A stretch of DNA of 64,000 nucleotides from the NCBI GenBank assembly GCA_010672825.2, contig JAAHFU020000001.1, forward strand, positions 868,001 to 932,000. The letters run 5' to 3'. Below the pieces are notes generated by a model. It did not search any database and was not told the DNA's origin. It worked only from the letters and a program-made list of their open reading frames with translations. Made by a program: the position numbers and the translations under genes. This document shows positions 27,728-36,264 of the stretch, piece after piece (within the stretch, counting starts at the first letter, position 1; every line of letters begins with the position of its first letter). Origin of the DNA: Leptolyngbya sp. SIO1E4 (lineage in GTDB: Bacteria > Cyanobacteriota > Cyanobacteriia > Phormidesmidales > Phormidesmidaceae).

Positions 27728-29449
27728 TTAGCCCACGGTCGGACGGCGCTTCCGGCTCAGCAAGCCTAGAGAGCCTGCAACCAGCAGCCCTAGAACCGAA
27801 GCGGGTTCGGGCACCGATACCCTATCCTCATCCTCGACCGAATAGACGGTGGTGGTGCCGCTCACTTCATTCGTTACAACCAGCAGACTTTCCCCATTGG
27901 GGCTATCTTCAGCCGAGATAAACAGCAGACCTTCGGGGCCGAGATCGAGTGCTGCAGATAGTTGCTCAGGGGTGGGGTCAGGGTCACCCTCCTCATCAAC
28001 GTCGAACTCAACGTCAAAGTTGCGATTGTTGGTGTAAGTAACGAACGTGGGACTGTCAGGGTTGGTGACGTCGTACACCATGATGCCGCCAACGCGCTCT
28101 AGGCCAACAAAAGCGTAGATGCGATCGCCCACCATGCCAACGGCGACGCCTTCCGGCTCGGGGCCTTTGTCATCGCTGCGGCTGTCAAAGGACTGGTTTT
28201 CGTCATTGTTGGCGTTAAAGTTGTCAGGCAGTACTTCGGCGAGAATTTGCTCAAACTGGTCGCCGCTATCCCATACCAGGTTGCCGTTCTCATCCCAGAT
28301 AGAAAAGGAGCGAGCCCCGTACGCGTAGAGTTTGTCGAAGTCGCCGTCGCCATCGGTATCCCCTAGGGTATTTGTGATGTTCAGGCGACCCAGGTTCTCA
28401 TCTTCTTGAAGCTCATCTGCATTGGGAAAGGCATCGGGGTCGAGATCCAAATCACTGACCCGATCTTCTTCCGAGAAGCCGTCATAATCTCGGCTGTCCC
28501 CTTCGTTGGCAGTGACGATGTAGGTTTTACCCTCAACGGTGTAGGTCGCGATCGCATCAGGCTGATACATGCCAAGTACCGGGTAATTTTCGATGTTGAT
28601 GGCATCATCCCGGTTGCTGGCATCCAAACCATTGCCTGGAAGGCTGTGATCCTTGAAGCCCAAGGGCACAATCTCTTCAACTTCGTGGGTTTCTAAATTG
28701 ACGATGGCGATCGCGTTGTTCTCTTGCAGGCTAACGTAAGCCGTTTTGCTATCTTCTGAAACGGCAATATATTCTGGCTCCAGGTCTTGGGAGACGCTGG
28801 CACCGGGGCCAAAGATGCGGACGCCGTCGTCAATCAGGTCATCCTTTTGGCTATCAAATGCGTTGAAGGTGGCAAACTTAACATCAGCATCCGTGAGGCC
28901 GAGAATGCCCCCAGACACGTCAACAATACTGACAGAGCCTTCTGGGTCAACGGTGTAGTCGTCGTTGGGTTCACCTTCGTTGGCCACCAGCAGCTTACTG
29001 CCATCGGGGGTAAAGGTCACCATGTCGGGTAAAGGCCCAACTTCCAGGGCGTTTTGGAAGATGCCCTCTACATCAAAGAACACGACGCTACCGGGGGCCT
29101 GTGCGGGGTCAGACTCCACCGCAGCGGCAATGTAGCTGCTGTTCCCATCGCTGTTGTAAGCAACGCTGTTGATGCCCGCCCCATAGGGAGATAAATCAAT
29201 TTCAAACAGCTTGCTGATGGCTTTGGGGTCGCTGAGATCCAGCACATCGATGGTGTTGGCCTCAGCATTGGTGACAAAGAGGCGATTGCTGCCTGGGGCA
29301 AAGGTGGCAATTTCAGCGGCCCCTTCATCAAACTTACCGGTTTCATAGGTGCTCAGGGGCGTCAGGCTAAAGGCCTCTGCTGGGGCTGCGATCGCGCCTA
29401 ACAGTAACGCTGAAGGCACCATCAGGGTGGTTAGTGTACGGATATTCAT
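27728..29449 (-). CDS. choice-of-anchor I family protein with PEP-CTERM sorting signal
   Basis: 573 residues from the ATG at 29449; the frame is open to 29524. A signal peptide (cleavage near APAEA) is followed by a beta-propeller-like region with repeated WD/YVTN-type units, for example NRLFVTNAEANTIDVLDLSD and SKLLVANEGEPNDDYTVDP. The C-terminus has the PEP-CTERM signal: the VPEPASVLG motif, a hydrophobic helix and the basic end SRKRRPTVG. The choice-of-anchor I domain is known from exported proteins with varied anchors. Exosortase should cut at the PEP motif. It is acidic, as expected for a secreted protein, and its role is unknown. No exosortase gene is in the window. Confidence 0.9.
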   Translation of the reverse strand: MNIRTLTTLMVPSALLLGAIAAPAEAFSLTPLSTYETGKFDEGAAEIATFAPGSNRLFVTNAEANTIDVLDLSDPKAISKLFEIDLSPYGAGINSVAYNSDGNSSYIAAAVESDPAQAPGSVVFFDVEGIFQNALEVGPLPDMVTFTPDGSKLLVANEGEPNDDYTVDPEGSVSIVDVSGGILGLTDADVKFATFNAFDSQKDDLIDDGVRIFGPGASVSQDLEPEYIAVSEDSKTAYVSLQENNAIAIVNLETHEVEEIVPLGFKDHSLPGNGLDASNRDDAINIENYPVLGMYQPDAIATYTVEGKTYIVTANEGDSRDYDGFSEEDRVSDLDLDPDAFPNADELQEDENLGRLNITNTLGDTDGDGDFDKLYAYGARSFSIWDENGNLVWDSGDQFEQILAEVLPDNFNANNDENQSFDSRSDDKGPEPEGVAVGMVGDRIYAFVGLERVGGIMVYDVTNPDSPTFVTYTNNRNFDVEFDVDEEGDPDPTPEQLSAALDLGPEGLLFISAEDSPNGESLLVVTNEVSGTTTVYSVEDEDRVSVPEPASVLGLLVAGSLGLLSRKRRPTVG

Positions 29450-29985
29450 AATCACCAGGAGAGAACGTAGATCGATAGACAGCGCTGCGTAACTAATCCT
29501 GCAAACTGCAGAAAAGAACCCCAACCACGCTGAAATTTCTATGGCAGGGACTCAAAACAGCACAAAACAGTCCCGCCGGTGCTGAAAGACCGACGGAAAG
29601 CAGCGCGGAAGTTGGCAAGAGTTATTCGAGTATCTTTAAGGGTCTTAAAAGATACGTTGTCACCCAGAAATTACCGAGGTGATGTCATCAAAGTAGTGGA
29701 TTCAGGTTAACAGAAGGTAAATTCCCGGAGGCTTTACAGAAGCTTGATTCAGCAGCATATTCATGAAGCAGTCTTTAGAATTAAGTGTTTCGGGCTGATA
29801 CTGATATCAACCAGCCTAGAAAGGGGACTCAACGGGGTGTGCGTGTTTTCACCGAGCTTTTATGAATCGTATGCCATTCGTTCAGTGGGGCCGATGTTGA
29901 AAGCGTTGGTGGATGAATGGAGGATTTCGGGCAGAGGGTTAGCTTTGCCAAACCCCTGCCCCACTAGCTGATTACCCCGCAGCCC
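29450..29985. other. gene-free stretch before the PEP-CTERM gene
   Basis: This 536-nt gap holds the promoter of the leftward PEP-CTERM gene. A short repeat, AAAACAGCACAAAACAG, is seen near 29552. No ORF with a ribosome site and no RNA gene is recognised. Confidence 0.4.
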
Positions 29986-30411
29986 TTATTCATAGAGCCT
30001 ATCTAGGCCGGTTTTTACGAGTGCTGGCAGCCGTCGCAGTACCTTACGAGTTGTGTGATCCACCGGGACTAGCGTCACCGTTGCTAAGACGCAGGTTTCC
30101 CCAGTGGCCTGGTTTTGAATGTCGTATTGCCACACCAGCCGGATTCCCCGTCGGGGTTCTAGCCAAACCCTGACCACTGCGTCCATGCCCAAGGTTAGGG
30201 ACTGTCGATAGCGCAACGACAAATCCACCACGGGCAGATCTGCCCCGCTGTTTACCCAGTCGGCAAAGTTAATGTCGCGCGATCGCAAACACTCGATCCG
30301 GGCTTCTTCCATCCAGGCGATGTAGGTTCCATGCCAAACGATCCCCGCGTAATCAGTGTGGTGAGGCTGGATTCGCACCGGATATTCGAAGGGGCTAGAA
30401 GCAGTGTCCAT
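29986..30411 (-). CDS. 4HBT-family acyl-CoA thioesterase
   Basis: 141 residues from the ATG at 30411; a TTG at 30438 is in frame. It is a single hot-dog domain with the catalytic motif PHHTDYAGIVWHGTYIAWMEEARIE, whose Asp aligns with that of 4-hydroxybenzoyl-CoA thioesterase and YbgC. In cyanobacteria a protein of this family (Slr0204 of Synechocystis) hydrolyses 1,4-dihydroxy-2-naphthoyl-CoA for phylloquinone synthesis. This gene is a candidate for that role, but motifs alone cannot separate it from other 4HBT thioesterases. It is transcribed alone. Confidence 0.85.
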   Translation of the reverse strand: MDTASSPFEYPVRIQPHHTDYAGIVWHGTYIAWMEEARIECLRSRDINFADWVNSGADLPVVDLSLRYRQSLTLGMDAVVRVWLEPRRGIRLVWQYDIQNQATGETCVLATVTLVPVDHTTRKVLRRLPALVKTGLDRLYE

Positions 30412-30682
30412 CGTGGGTTTAGTTGTCAGGGTGGGCAAAAAATTCCTTGCTCACCTTACCAGTCATGGGGCACCTGCGCGGGCAATGCTCCGTTGTCATG
30501 CTTTTTTGCGTAGTTACAACGAATTATGAAAACGTCCAAAACTGCGTGAAGCTCGGTGTCTATTATTGACATGGAGCGTAGAACCCCTGCCATATAAGGC
30601 TTTTAGGGAGCGTTCCAGTATCGGTGAAGCTCATTTTCCAAAAATACTAGCCGCCTGTTAGCGAAAATCATACGAGGTCAAC

Positions 30683-31537
30683 ATGATAGAAAAGATCCTT
30701 CTGGCAGATTCTGGCACGGGTAATACCCAAGCCATGATGAAGGTGTTGATGGAAATTCCCTTAATTCAGCGGGCGTCGGTCTCTGTTCTCCATGTGGTGC
30801 CATCCCAGATTTCTGCAGAAAATATGACTGCCAAGTGGGAAGAAGGGGGACGCACCTTAGCAACGGCCATTAACTCCCTCAACCTAGACCCCACCCACGT
30901 CACTGCGATGTTGCGGGAAGGCGAGCCCAAAGACGTTGTGGTGAACGTGGCAGAGGAAATCGATGCCAATCTGATCATCATGGGATCACGGGGCTTAAAA
31001 GGCTTAAGGGCAATCTTAGATAACTCCGTGAGCCAATATGTTTTCCAACTGTCTTCTAAGCCAATGCTGTTGGTCAAAGATGACCTCTATAGCATTCGCC
31101 CTATCAAGCGGGTGATGGTGGCGCTAGATAAGTCTGATTCAGCGAAACAAGGGTTACAACTGGCGCTCAGCCTGCTGCGCGACATTAAAGGCAGCGAGCT
31201 GATTTTGGTACACAGCATCTCTAACCTGAAGGCCCGTCCCTTTGATGAGACTGAACCGAACCCGAACAACGACCCGATTCTAAAAGAGGCGGCAGCCGCT
31301 GCCAAACAATATGGCATTGCTACCAAACTAGAGGCCCCAGAGGGCAAGGCTGGTCAGCGTATCTGTCAACTCGCAGAAGAGAAGAATGTAGATCTGATCA
31401 TTCTGGGGTCGCCCGATCGCCGTCCTTCAATTGCCAAAGGGATGCCCGACGTCGATCGCCTGCTCGGCGAATCGCTGTCTGACTATGTCCGGGTTTACAC
31501 CCCCTGTCCTGTTTTACTCACGCGGATGGCTGCTTAA
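30683..31537 (+). CDS. tandem universal stress protein
   Basis: 284 residues with GAGG 6 nt upstream of the start. There are two USP domains: residues 1-137, with the ATP-binding motif IIMGSRGLKGLRAILDNSVS, and about 141-284, with LIILGSPDRR and a late SDYVRVYTPCPVLL. The first domain keeps the G-x2-G-x9-G-S pattern for ATP binding. The second departs from it and may not bind ATP. USPs respond to stress and starvation; the partner is unknown. The gene is transcribed alone, with about 240 nt of 5' region containing TTGACA at 30566. Confidence 0.9.
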   Translation: MIEKILLADSGTGNTQAMMKVLMEIPLIQRASVSVLHVVPSQISAENMTAKWEEGGRTLATAINSLNLDPTHVTAMLREGEPKDVVVNVAEEIDANLIIMGSRGLKGLRAILDNSVSQYVFQLSSKPMLLVKDDLYSIRPIKRVMVALDKSDSAKQGLQLALSLLRDIKGSELILVHSISNLKARPFDETEPNPNNDPILKEAAAAAKQYGIATKLEAPEGKAGQRICQLAEEKNVDLIILGSPDRRPSIAKGMPDVDRLLGESLSDYVRVYTPCPVLLTRMAA

Positions 31538-31749
31538 TTTCGTGAGTGATGGCATGGAGATCCCAGAGGCTACGGGTACGATATCGCCGAATCCTTATGC
31601 AGGAAGGGTTTGACTTCTGACTTTCGACTTCTGATTTCTGCCTTTAGCTATAGGGTTTGGGATGTACTTTGACTTATAGGCGATTGAGCAGCGAAACCGA
31701 GGCTCTTCGTCAAACTCACGGTCGCCAAGGCCCCTGGGATCTCTGCCGA

Positions 31750-34311
31750 CTACCCCTGCCGTAAAAGCCAGCGACGAAATAATTCCACAATAATGCGGGC
31801 CTGATCGTCGCGAACTTGCACCACATCGTGGCGCTGCAGCACGTTTAGGGCAGCGTTGAGGGCATCTTTCTCTAGCTGAGTCTGATTTTGCAGGTCTTGA
31901 AGGCTAAGCCCACTTCTGTGGGGAGCTAACCTTTGCAGAATCAGCTGCTGCTGGGGTTCATCTCGCCCGGCCTGATCCCAGATACCGGTGAAGTAGTAGC
32001 GGCCCCGGTTAAAAAACTCGGGTGCCTCAGTAACGATTTCGACATCTTCGACGGTAAAGACGTTCTCGCGCGATCGCTTTTGCTCAAAGACCTGATCGTT
32101 GAAGCGGCGCACTAGCTGAAAGCCCACAAGCTGGGTGAGGTAGGGTTGCCCGGTCGTGAGTTGAGAGATGCGATCCAGCGCTTCGCGTCGGTAGTCTAGC
32201 GGAAACTCGGGGTCAGGGTTGGCCAAGAGCTGCTGTACGGCCCCTGGCTGTAAAAAGCCCACCCGAATGGGGATAACGCTGGCAAAGAAAGGATTGAAAT
32301 AGTCTTGGGTCATTTCTTCCAGGGTGTGCAGCCCGGCGAAGGCAAAGCCTAGCCTGGGGCTCATTTGCATCAGCCCCCGCAGGTAGGCGATGAAATCTGG
32401 CGTTAACTTGCCTGCTTCAATCAGCGCTTCGATTTTTTCAAATTCATCAATGGCGATAATCAGCGTTTCGGTGTCTGCGAGCCCCTCAATCACCCGCTTC
32501 AGGTAGCGATCGAAGGTACGGGTCGGCTGTTCCATTAGCTCGCGATCGCTGGGCGCAGGCACATCTAGGGTTTCAGAAATCTCATCAGTAATGGCCATCA
32601 GCACATCGCTGATAGATTCAGCACTGGCCGATCGCAGCATATTGACGTACACCAGCCGCAACCCCGACCCGACCGTTTTCGCCGCATTCCGTAGGATGGA
32701 AGTCTTGCCCATGCGGCGGTGACCATACAGCACCACCGACTGCATCTGCCGCCCCATCAGCCACAGTTCTTCCAGCTGTCGTAGGATGTCCTCCCGTCCC
32801 ACAAACAGTTCTCCCTCAACCGGATCCCCCACCACGTAAGGATTCCTGACCGGCTGATCAAGGGTTTCCTCACCGACCGAAGTCGCAACATCCAGCAGCG
32901 CATTGCGCCATTGCTTAGCAATGGCCTCAACCAACTGTCGCTCTGCTTCTGGGACTTCCTGAACGTTATTGAGGATGTGCTTGAGTTCGCCCAGCGCCCG
33001 GTTGGAGGCAAAGGCGCGAGCTGTACGAGAGACACTGCCGACGACGGTTTTGGTGTCAGAAATGACGTGGCAAAACCGCTGCAGGGCCCGCCAGGTGACC
33101 GGACGTAAGAAGGGGGAAGCTGGAAAGTTGGGGGGCTCAATGGCGGCAATAGCAGAGACGTCTTCTGCTGTCTTAAACAGAGCCAAGCTCACTGCTAATA
33201 CATGCATCTCTTCGCCGTAGAGGCAATCACGCACAACGGCAAACGCCTGACTTGCCGCGGCAGGAGAATGAGCGTGTAGCAGCCAAAAGCCAGCCGCTGT
33301 TGCATGGGCAGGTGTATCAGTTCTTAATTGTCCCTTTAGTGGACGAGGATAAAAGTGGGCTGAGGCTAATCGAATCAAATTCCAGTCAAAGGGGTGCTCA
33401 GCCAGTTTAGAAATTCGATAAATGATCTGATCATTCGGTAGCCTTGCAAGTAGATCATTAACGGTCTGGACAACCGGTACAAACTGTAGTGAATAAGCCA
33501 GAAGTTCATTGATATTATTCACGCCCAATTCCCAGTCATTTTTGAGCCATCTTTTCAAGGCTGGCCCCACCCATGGAATAGACAGCGGAGTTACTGCCGC
33601 TGGAGAAAGCCAGATTTTCTTAGGAAATCTAGTAAAAATCCCTATTAAATAACTGTCTGGACGAAGGAACGCCACGCCTCCCGCCACGCCTCCCGTCACA
33701 CCGAACGCCACGCCGTACGCCACACCTAACGCCACGCCGAACGCCACGCCGAACGCCACGCCGTACGCCACGCCTCCCGCCACACCTCCCGCCACGCCGT
33801 ACGCCACACCTAACGCCACGCCGTACGCTACGCCGTACGCCACGCCCAACGCCACGCCTCCCGCCACGCCTCCCGCCACACCTCCCGCCACGCCGAACGC
33901 CACGCCCAACGCCACGCCGTACGCCACGCCCAACGCCACGCCGAACGCCACGCCCAACGCCACGCCCAACGCCACGCCGTACGCCACGCCTCCCCAAACA
34001 ATGGGAACTCCGATTTGTTCGAGTCCCCAGGACAACAGCAGCGGCGTAACAACGGTCAAAAATACTCCTTGAAGCAGGAGTTGCCTTTGCACGGGGTTGT
34101 CACGGAGAATTTCTAACACCTTCCGCCAATTCATTTGGTTAGATGGCACATATCCACCACCAAAGGTATCTACATACCAGCGCAGGGCTTGGGGAAAGTA
34201 GAATACCCAGTAGAGCAGCCGCAGGTAGTCCAGCGGGTTCCACAGAGAGAGAGGGCGCTGCAGTTTGGGGGCTAAATCGAGTCGGGGGACTTCGGTTGGT
34301 GGCGGGGGCAT
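31750..34311 (-). CDS. membrane-anchored STAND-like ATPase with 27 GVAX repeats
   Basis: 853 residues from the ATG at 34311, which has GGAGG 7 nt upstream. Parts in order: a conserved N-terminal block with [20 protein letters not shown] (about 20-45); a first hydrophobic segment (75-100); a pure GVAX tetrapeptide array at 108-215; a helical middle domain (about 216-481) with [12 protein letters not shown] and [10 protein letters not shown]; an AAA/STAND-type P-loop domain with Walker [10 protein letters not shown] (K536) and Walker [10 protein letters not shown] (D622, E623); and a winged-helix-like C-terminus. It is a paralog of the next upstream gene (34657-36264), which stops at the residue aligned with 481. 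It is last in a leftward group headed by a TIR-ATPase. The likely role is a sensing or effector ATPase at the membrane; this is inferred. Confidence 0.85.
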   Translation of the reverse strand: MPPPPTEVPRLDLAPKLQRPLSLWNPLDYLRLLYWVFYFPQALRWYVDTFGGGYVPSNQMNWRKVLEILRDNPVQRQLLLQGVFLTVVTPLLLSWGLEQIGVPIVWGGVAYGVALGVALGVAFGVALGVAYGVALGVAFGVAGGVAGGVAGGVALGVAYGVAYGVALGVAYGVAGGVAGGVAYGVAFGVAFGVALGVAYGVAFGVTGGVAGGVAFLRPDSYLIGIFTRFPKKIWLSPAAVTPLSIPWVGPALKRWLKNDWELGVNNINELLAYSLQFVPVVQTVNDLLARLPNDQIIYRISKLAEHPFDWNLIRLASAHFYPRPLKGQLRTDTPAHATAAGFWLLHAHSPAAASQAFAVVRDCLYGEEMHVLAVSLALFKTAEDVSAIAAIEPPNFPASPFLRPVTWRALQRFCHVISDTKTVVGSVSRTARAFASNRALGELKHILNNVQEVPEAERQLVEAIAKQWRNALLDVATSVGEETLDQPVRNPYVVGDPVEGELFVGREDILRQLEELWLMGRQMQSVVLYGHRRMGKTSILRNAAKTVGSGLRLVYVNMLRSASAESISDVLMAITDEISETLDVPAPSDRELMEQPTRTFDRYLKRVIEGLADTETLIIAIDEFEKIEALIEAGKLTPDFIAYLRGLMQMSPRLGFAFAGLHTLEEMTQDYFNPFFASVIPIRVGFLQPGAVQQLLANPDPEFPLDYRREALDRISQLTTGQPYLTQLVGFQLVRRFNDQVFEQKRSRENVFTVEDVEIVTEAPEFFNRGRYYFTGIWDQAGRDEPQQQLILQRLAPHRSGLSLQDLQNQTQLEKDALNAALNVLQRHDVVQVRDDQARIIVELFRRWLLRQG
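33667..33990 (-). repeat. 12-bp tandem repeat encoding (GVAX)27
   Basis: Twenty-seven in-frame 12-bp units of the form GGC GTG GCG NNN give the tetrapeptide Gly-Val-Ala-X with X = Tyr, Leu, Phe or Gly. One unit has Thr for Ala. The Gly spacing of four residues makes a continuous glycine-zipper pattern (GxxxGxxxG), suited to packed membrane helices. The near-identity of the DNA units points to recent expansion by slippage or recombination. Confidence 0.95.
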
Positions 34312-34402
34312 GGTTACGCCTCCTGATAGTGGCTGTAGAGGGGTCTGGATCGGCCCATCGGACAAGCGTTCTGCAATGCACCGTCGCGACGTATTCGCTG
34401 CC
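34312..34402 (-). pseudogene. remnant of a second TIR-ATPase 3' end
   Basis: Read leftward, the frame ahead of the 853-residue gene encodes ANTSRRCIAERLSDGPIQ and then PLSGGV. The C-terminus of the TIR-ATPase (36264-37571) has AETSRQFIAKCLANGPIQ in the same order, about 35 residues before its end. At the DNA level both junctions read CCACTATC, then A or G, then GGAGG, a few bases and ATG. About 35 codons are missing between the two blocks. The best explanation is a decayed copy of the TIR-ATPase gene that once preceded this membrane gene. Confidence 0.6.
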
Positions 34403-34477
34403 TCATAGCCTATTCTCAACAATCATCCAAAACAAAAGGCGCGATCACCTGGCACACATTAAGTAGAGACGCAATAG

Positions 34478-34624
34478 ACCTCTTGCACGAATAAAATAAG
34501 GCCCCCTCCTGTCCCCCAATTCTGGGGCAGGCCGTGCTTCAACCGCCCAAAAATACGAAGAAAGTGTTTGGAAGTCCCCTAATTTTGGGGGATTAGGGGG
34601 CCACCCAGAATTGATGCAAGAGGT
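34478..34624. mobile_element. MITE-like element with 10-bp inverted ends (repeat family C)
   Basis: Perfect inverted ends ACCTCTTGCA (34478-34487) and TGCAAGAGGT (34615-34624) frame 127 nt without coding capacity. Inside are palindromic blocks CCCCCAATTCTGGGG and CCCCTAATTTTGGGGGATTA, also seen near 37790-37944. It sits just past the stop of the shortened membrane protein, at the presumed deletion point. No target duplication could be confirmed. Confidence 0.65.
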
Positions 34625-34656
34625 TTAATATATCGTGACTTTATCCAGAGATTACA

Positions 34657-36264
34657 TCACTCACCCACTGAAATATCGGCATCCAGTAAGGCCTGCTGCC
34701 ATTGTTTGGCAATAGCCCTAACCAACTGCCGCTCTGCTTCCGGGACTTCATCAACGTTATCGAGGATGTGCTTGAGTTTGTCCAGAGCCTGGTTAGACGC
34801 CAATGCTTGCTCCGTGCGAGAGACGCTGCCCACAATGGTTTTGGTTTCCAAAATAACGTGGCAGAAGCATTGCAGGGCTCTCCAGGTGACCGGGCGTAAA
34901 TAGGGCGGTTCTGGAAAGTTGGGCGGCTCAATAGCAGCAATAGCAGAGACATTCTCTGCAGTTTCAAACAGGGCTAAGCTCACCGCCAGCGCGTGCATCT
35001 CTTGACCATAAAGACAGTCACGCACGGTATCAAAGGCATGACTCGCCGCAGCGGGTGAATTATCGTGTAGCAGCCAAAAGCCAGCCGCCGTTGCATGAGC
35101 TGGCGTATCTAATCGCAGATTGCAATTGATCAGCGAGACCCATCGTCGCCGGAGAGGCAAGATGAAGAACCGGTCTAAGAATTTTGCTTGGAGGGCGTTT
35201 GGTAAGGAAGCTGAGGTGAAGCGAACTAAGTTCCAGTCGTAGGGGTGCTCGGCCAGTTGAGCCGTGCGATAGATTAGGTGCTCAGAAGAAAGGAGAGACA
35301 GTTCTCGATTGAGGGTTTCTATCGCTGGAAGGAACTGATAGGTATATGCCAAGAGTTGGTTGATGTTCTGTATGCCTGCGGCCCAGTCTTGCCGTAACCA
35401 ATGTCTTAACTGCTTTTGGGTTTGCGGTAAAGTCAGCGGGGTCAAAGCTGCATAACTCAGGTATCTGTTCTGGCCTAGGAGCAGTCCGATAACCCCCAGC
35501 ACCCAGGCATCTAAACGAAGAATGGCTACGCCGACCATTCCCACCACCACCACCACCACCGCCACGCCTAAGGTCATCCCTGCTACTACGCCTACAACCG
35601 CCCCTAATACTAAGATGCCGGTCAAGATGCCCGCCAGGATGCCGACTACACCTACTGTCACGCCGCCCGCCACAACGAACGCCACACCTAGCGTCACACC
35701 TAACACGATGCCGACCGCCACGACACCGGCCCAACCTAACGCCATGACGAACACCACGACGAATCCCATGCCCTCCGCTACGCTGTCTGCCAAGATGAAC
35801 GCCACAATGAGCGCCACGATGCCGGCCACAACGCCCGTCACAGCGAAGGCGACAACAAACGCCACAACGCCCGCCACGCCGAATGCTGCGCTTAATGCCA
35901 CGACACCTGCCACAACGCCCGCCAAGATGAACACCAAAGCCCCCAAATCAATCGGAACTTGAACCTGTTTCAACCATCCAGTTAACAGCAAGAGGGGAAT
36001 GACGAGTAAAAACGCCCCTTGAAGCAATAGCTGCCTTTGTATAGGGTTATCACGAAGAATGTCTAGCCCTTGCTGCCAGTTCATTTTGCTAGGGGGTATG
36101 TAGCCACCGCCGAAGGTCTCCACATACCAACGCAGGGCCTGAGGAAAATAGAACACCCAATAGAGCAGTCGCAGGTAATCCAATGGGTTCCAGGGCGACA
36201 GGGGACGGGTGAGCTGGGGGGCTAAGTCTAGCTGAGGGACTTTAGTTGGGGGCTGTGAAGCCAT
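34657..36264 (-). CDS. membrane protein, paralog lacking the ATPase module
   Basis: 535 residues from the ATG at 36264, with GGAGG 7 nt upstream; a GTG at 36267 is just before. The first 100 residues are nearly the same as those of the 853-residue paralog ([20 protein letters not shown] is identical). The hydrophobic region (about 110-255) is a worn version of the GVAX array, such as LGVTLGVAFVVAGGVTVGVV. The middle domain with [12 protein letters not shown] and [10 protein letters not shown] is again highly similar. The protein ends DISVGE, exactly where the paralog goes on into its ATPase (SVGEETLDQ). Its start overlaps the TIR-ATPase stop (TGATG), so the two are translationally coupled. 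It is either a genuine stand-alone membrane subunit or a truncated ATPase. Confidence 0.82.
   Translation of the reverse strand: MASQPPTKVPQLDLAPQLTRPLSPWNPLDYLRLLYWVFYFPQALRWYVETFGGGYIPPSKMNWQQGLDILRDNPIQRQLLLQGAFLLVIPLLLLTGWLKQVQVPIDLGALVFILAGVVAGVVALSAAFGVAGVVAFVVAFAVTGVVAGIVALIVAFILADSVAEGMGFVVVFVMALGWAGVVAVGIVLGVTLGVAFVVAGGVTVGVVGILAGILTGILVLGAVVGVVAGMTLGVAVVVVVVGMVGVAILRLDAWVLGVIGLLLGQNRYLSYAALTPLTLPQTQKQLRHWLRQDWAAGIQNINQLLAYTYQFLPAIETLNRELSLLSSEHLIYRTAQLAEHPYDWNLVRFTSASLPNALQAKFLDRFFILPLRRRWVSLINCNLRLDTPAHATAAGFWLLHDNSPAAASHAFDTVRDCLYGQEMHALAVSLALFETAENVSAIAAIEPPNFPEPPYLRPVTWRALQCFCHVILETKTIVGSVSRTEQALASNQALDKLKHILDNVDEVPEAERQLVRAIAKQWQQALLDADISVGE

Noticed and set aside
31643-31680. 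possible short family A fragment (CTATAGGGTTTGGGATGTAC)
   Set aside because: Too short and lacking both ends; kept out of the copy count.
33629-33997. Arg/Gly-rich 122-codon frame on the - strand
   Set aside because: It is a frame-shifted reading of the 12-bp GVAX array; the GVAX frame has the ribosome site, the flanking conserved domains and a paralog.
35522-35962. Thr/Pro-rich 146-codon frame on the + strand
   Set aside because: It is the antisense of the hydrophobic array in the short membrane paralog, with no ribosome site and low-complexity composition.
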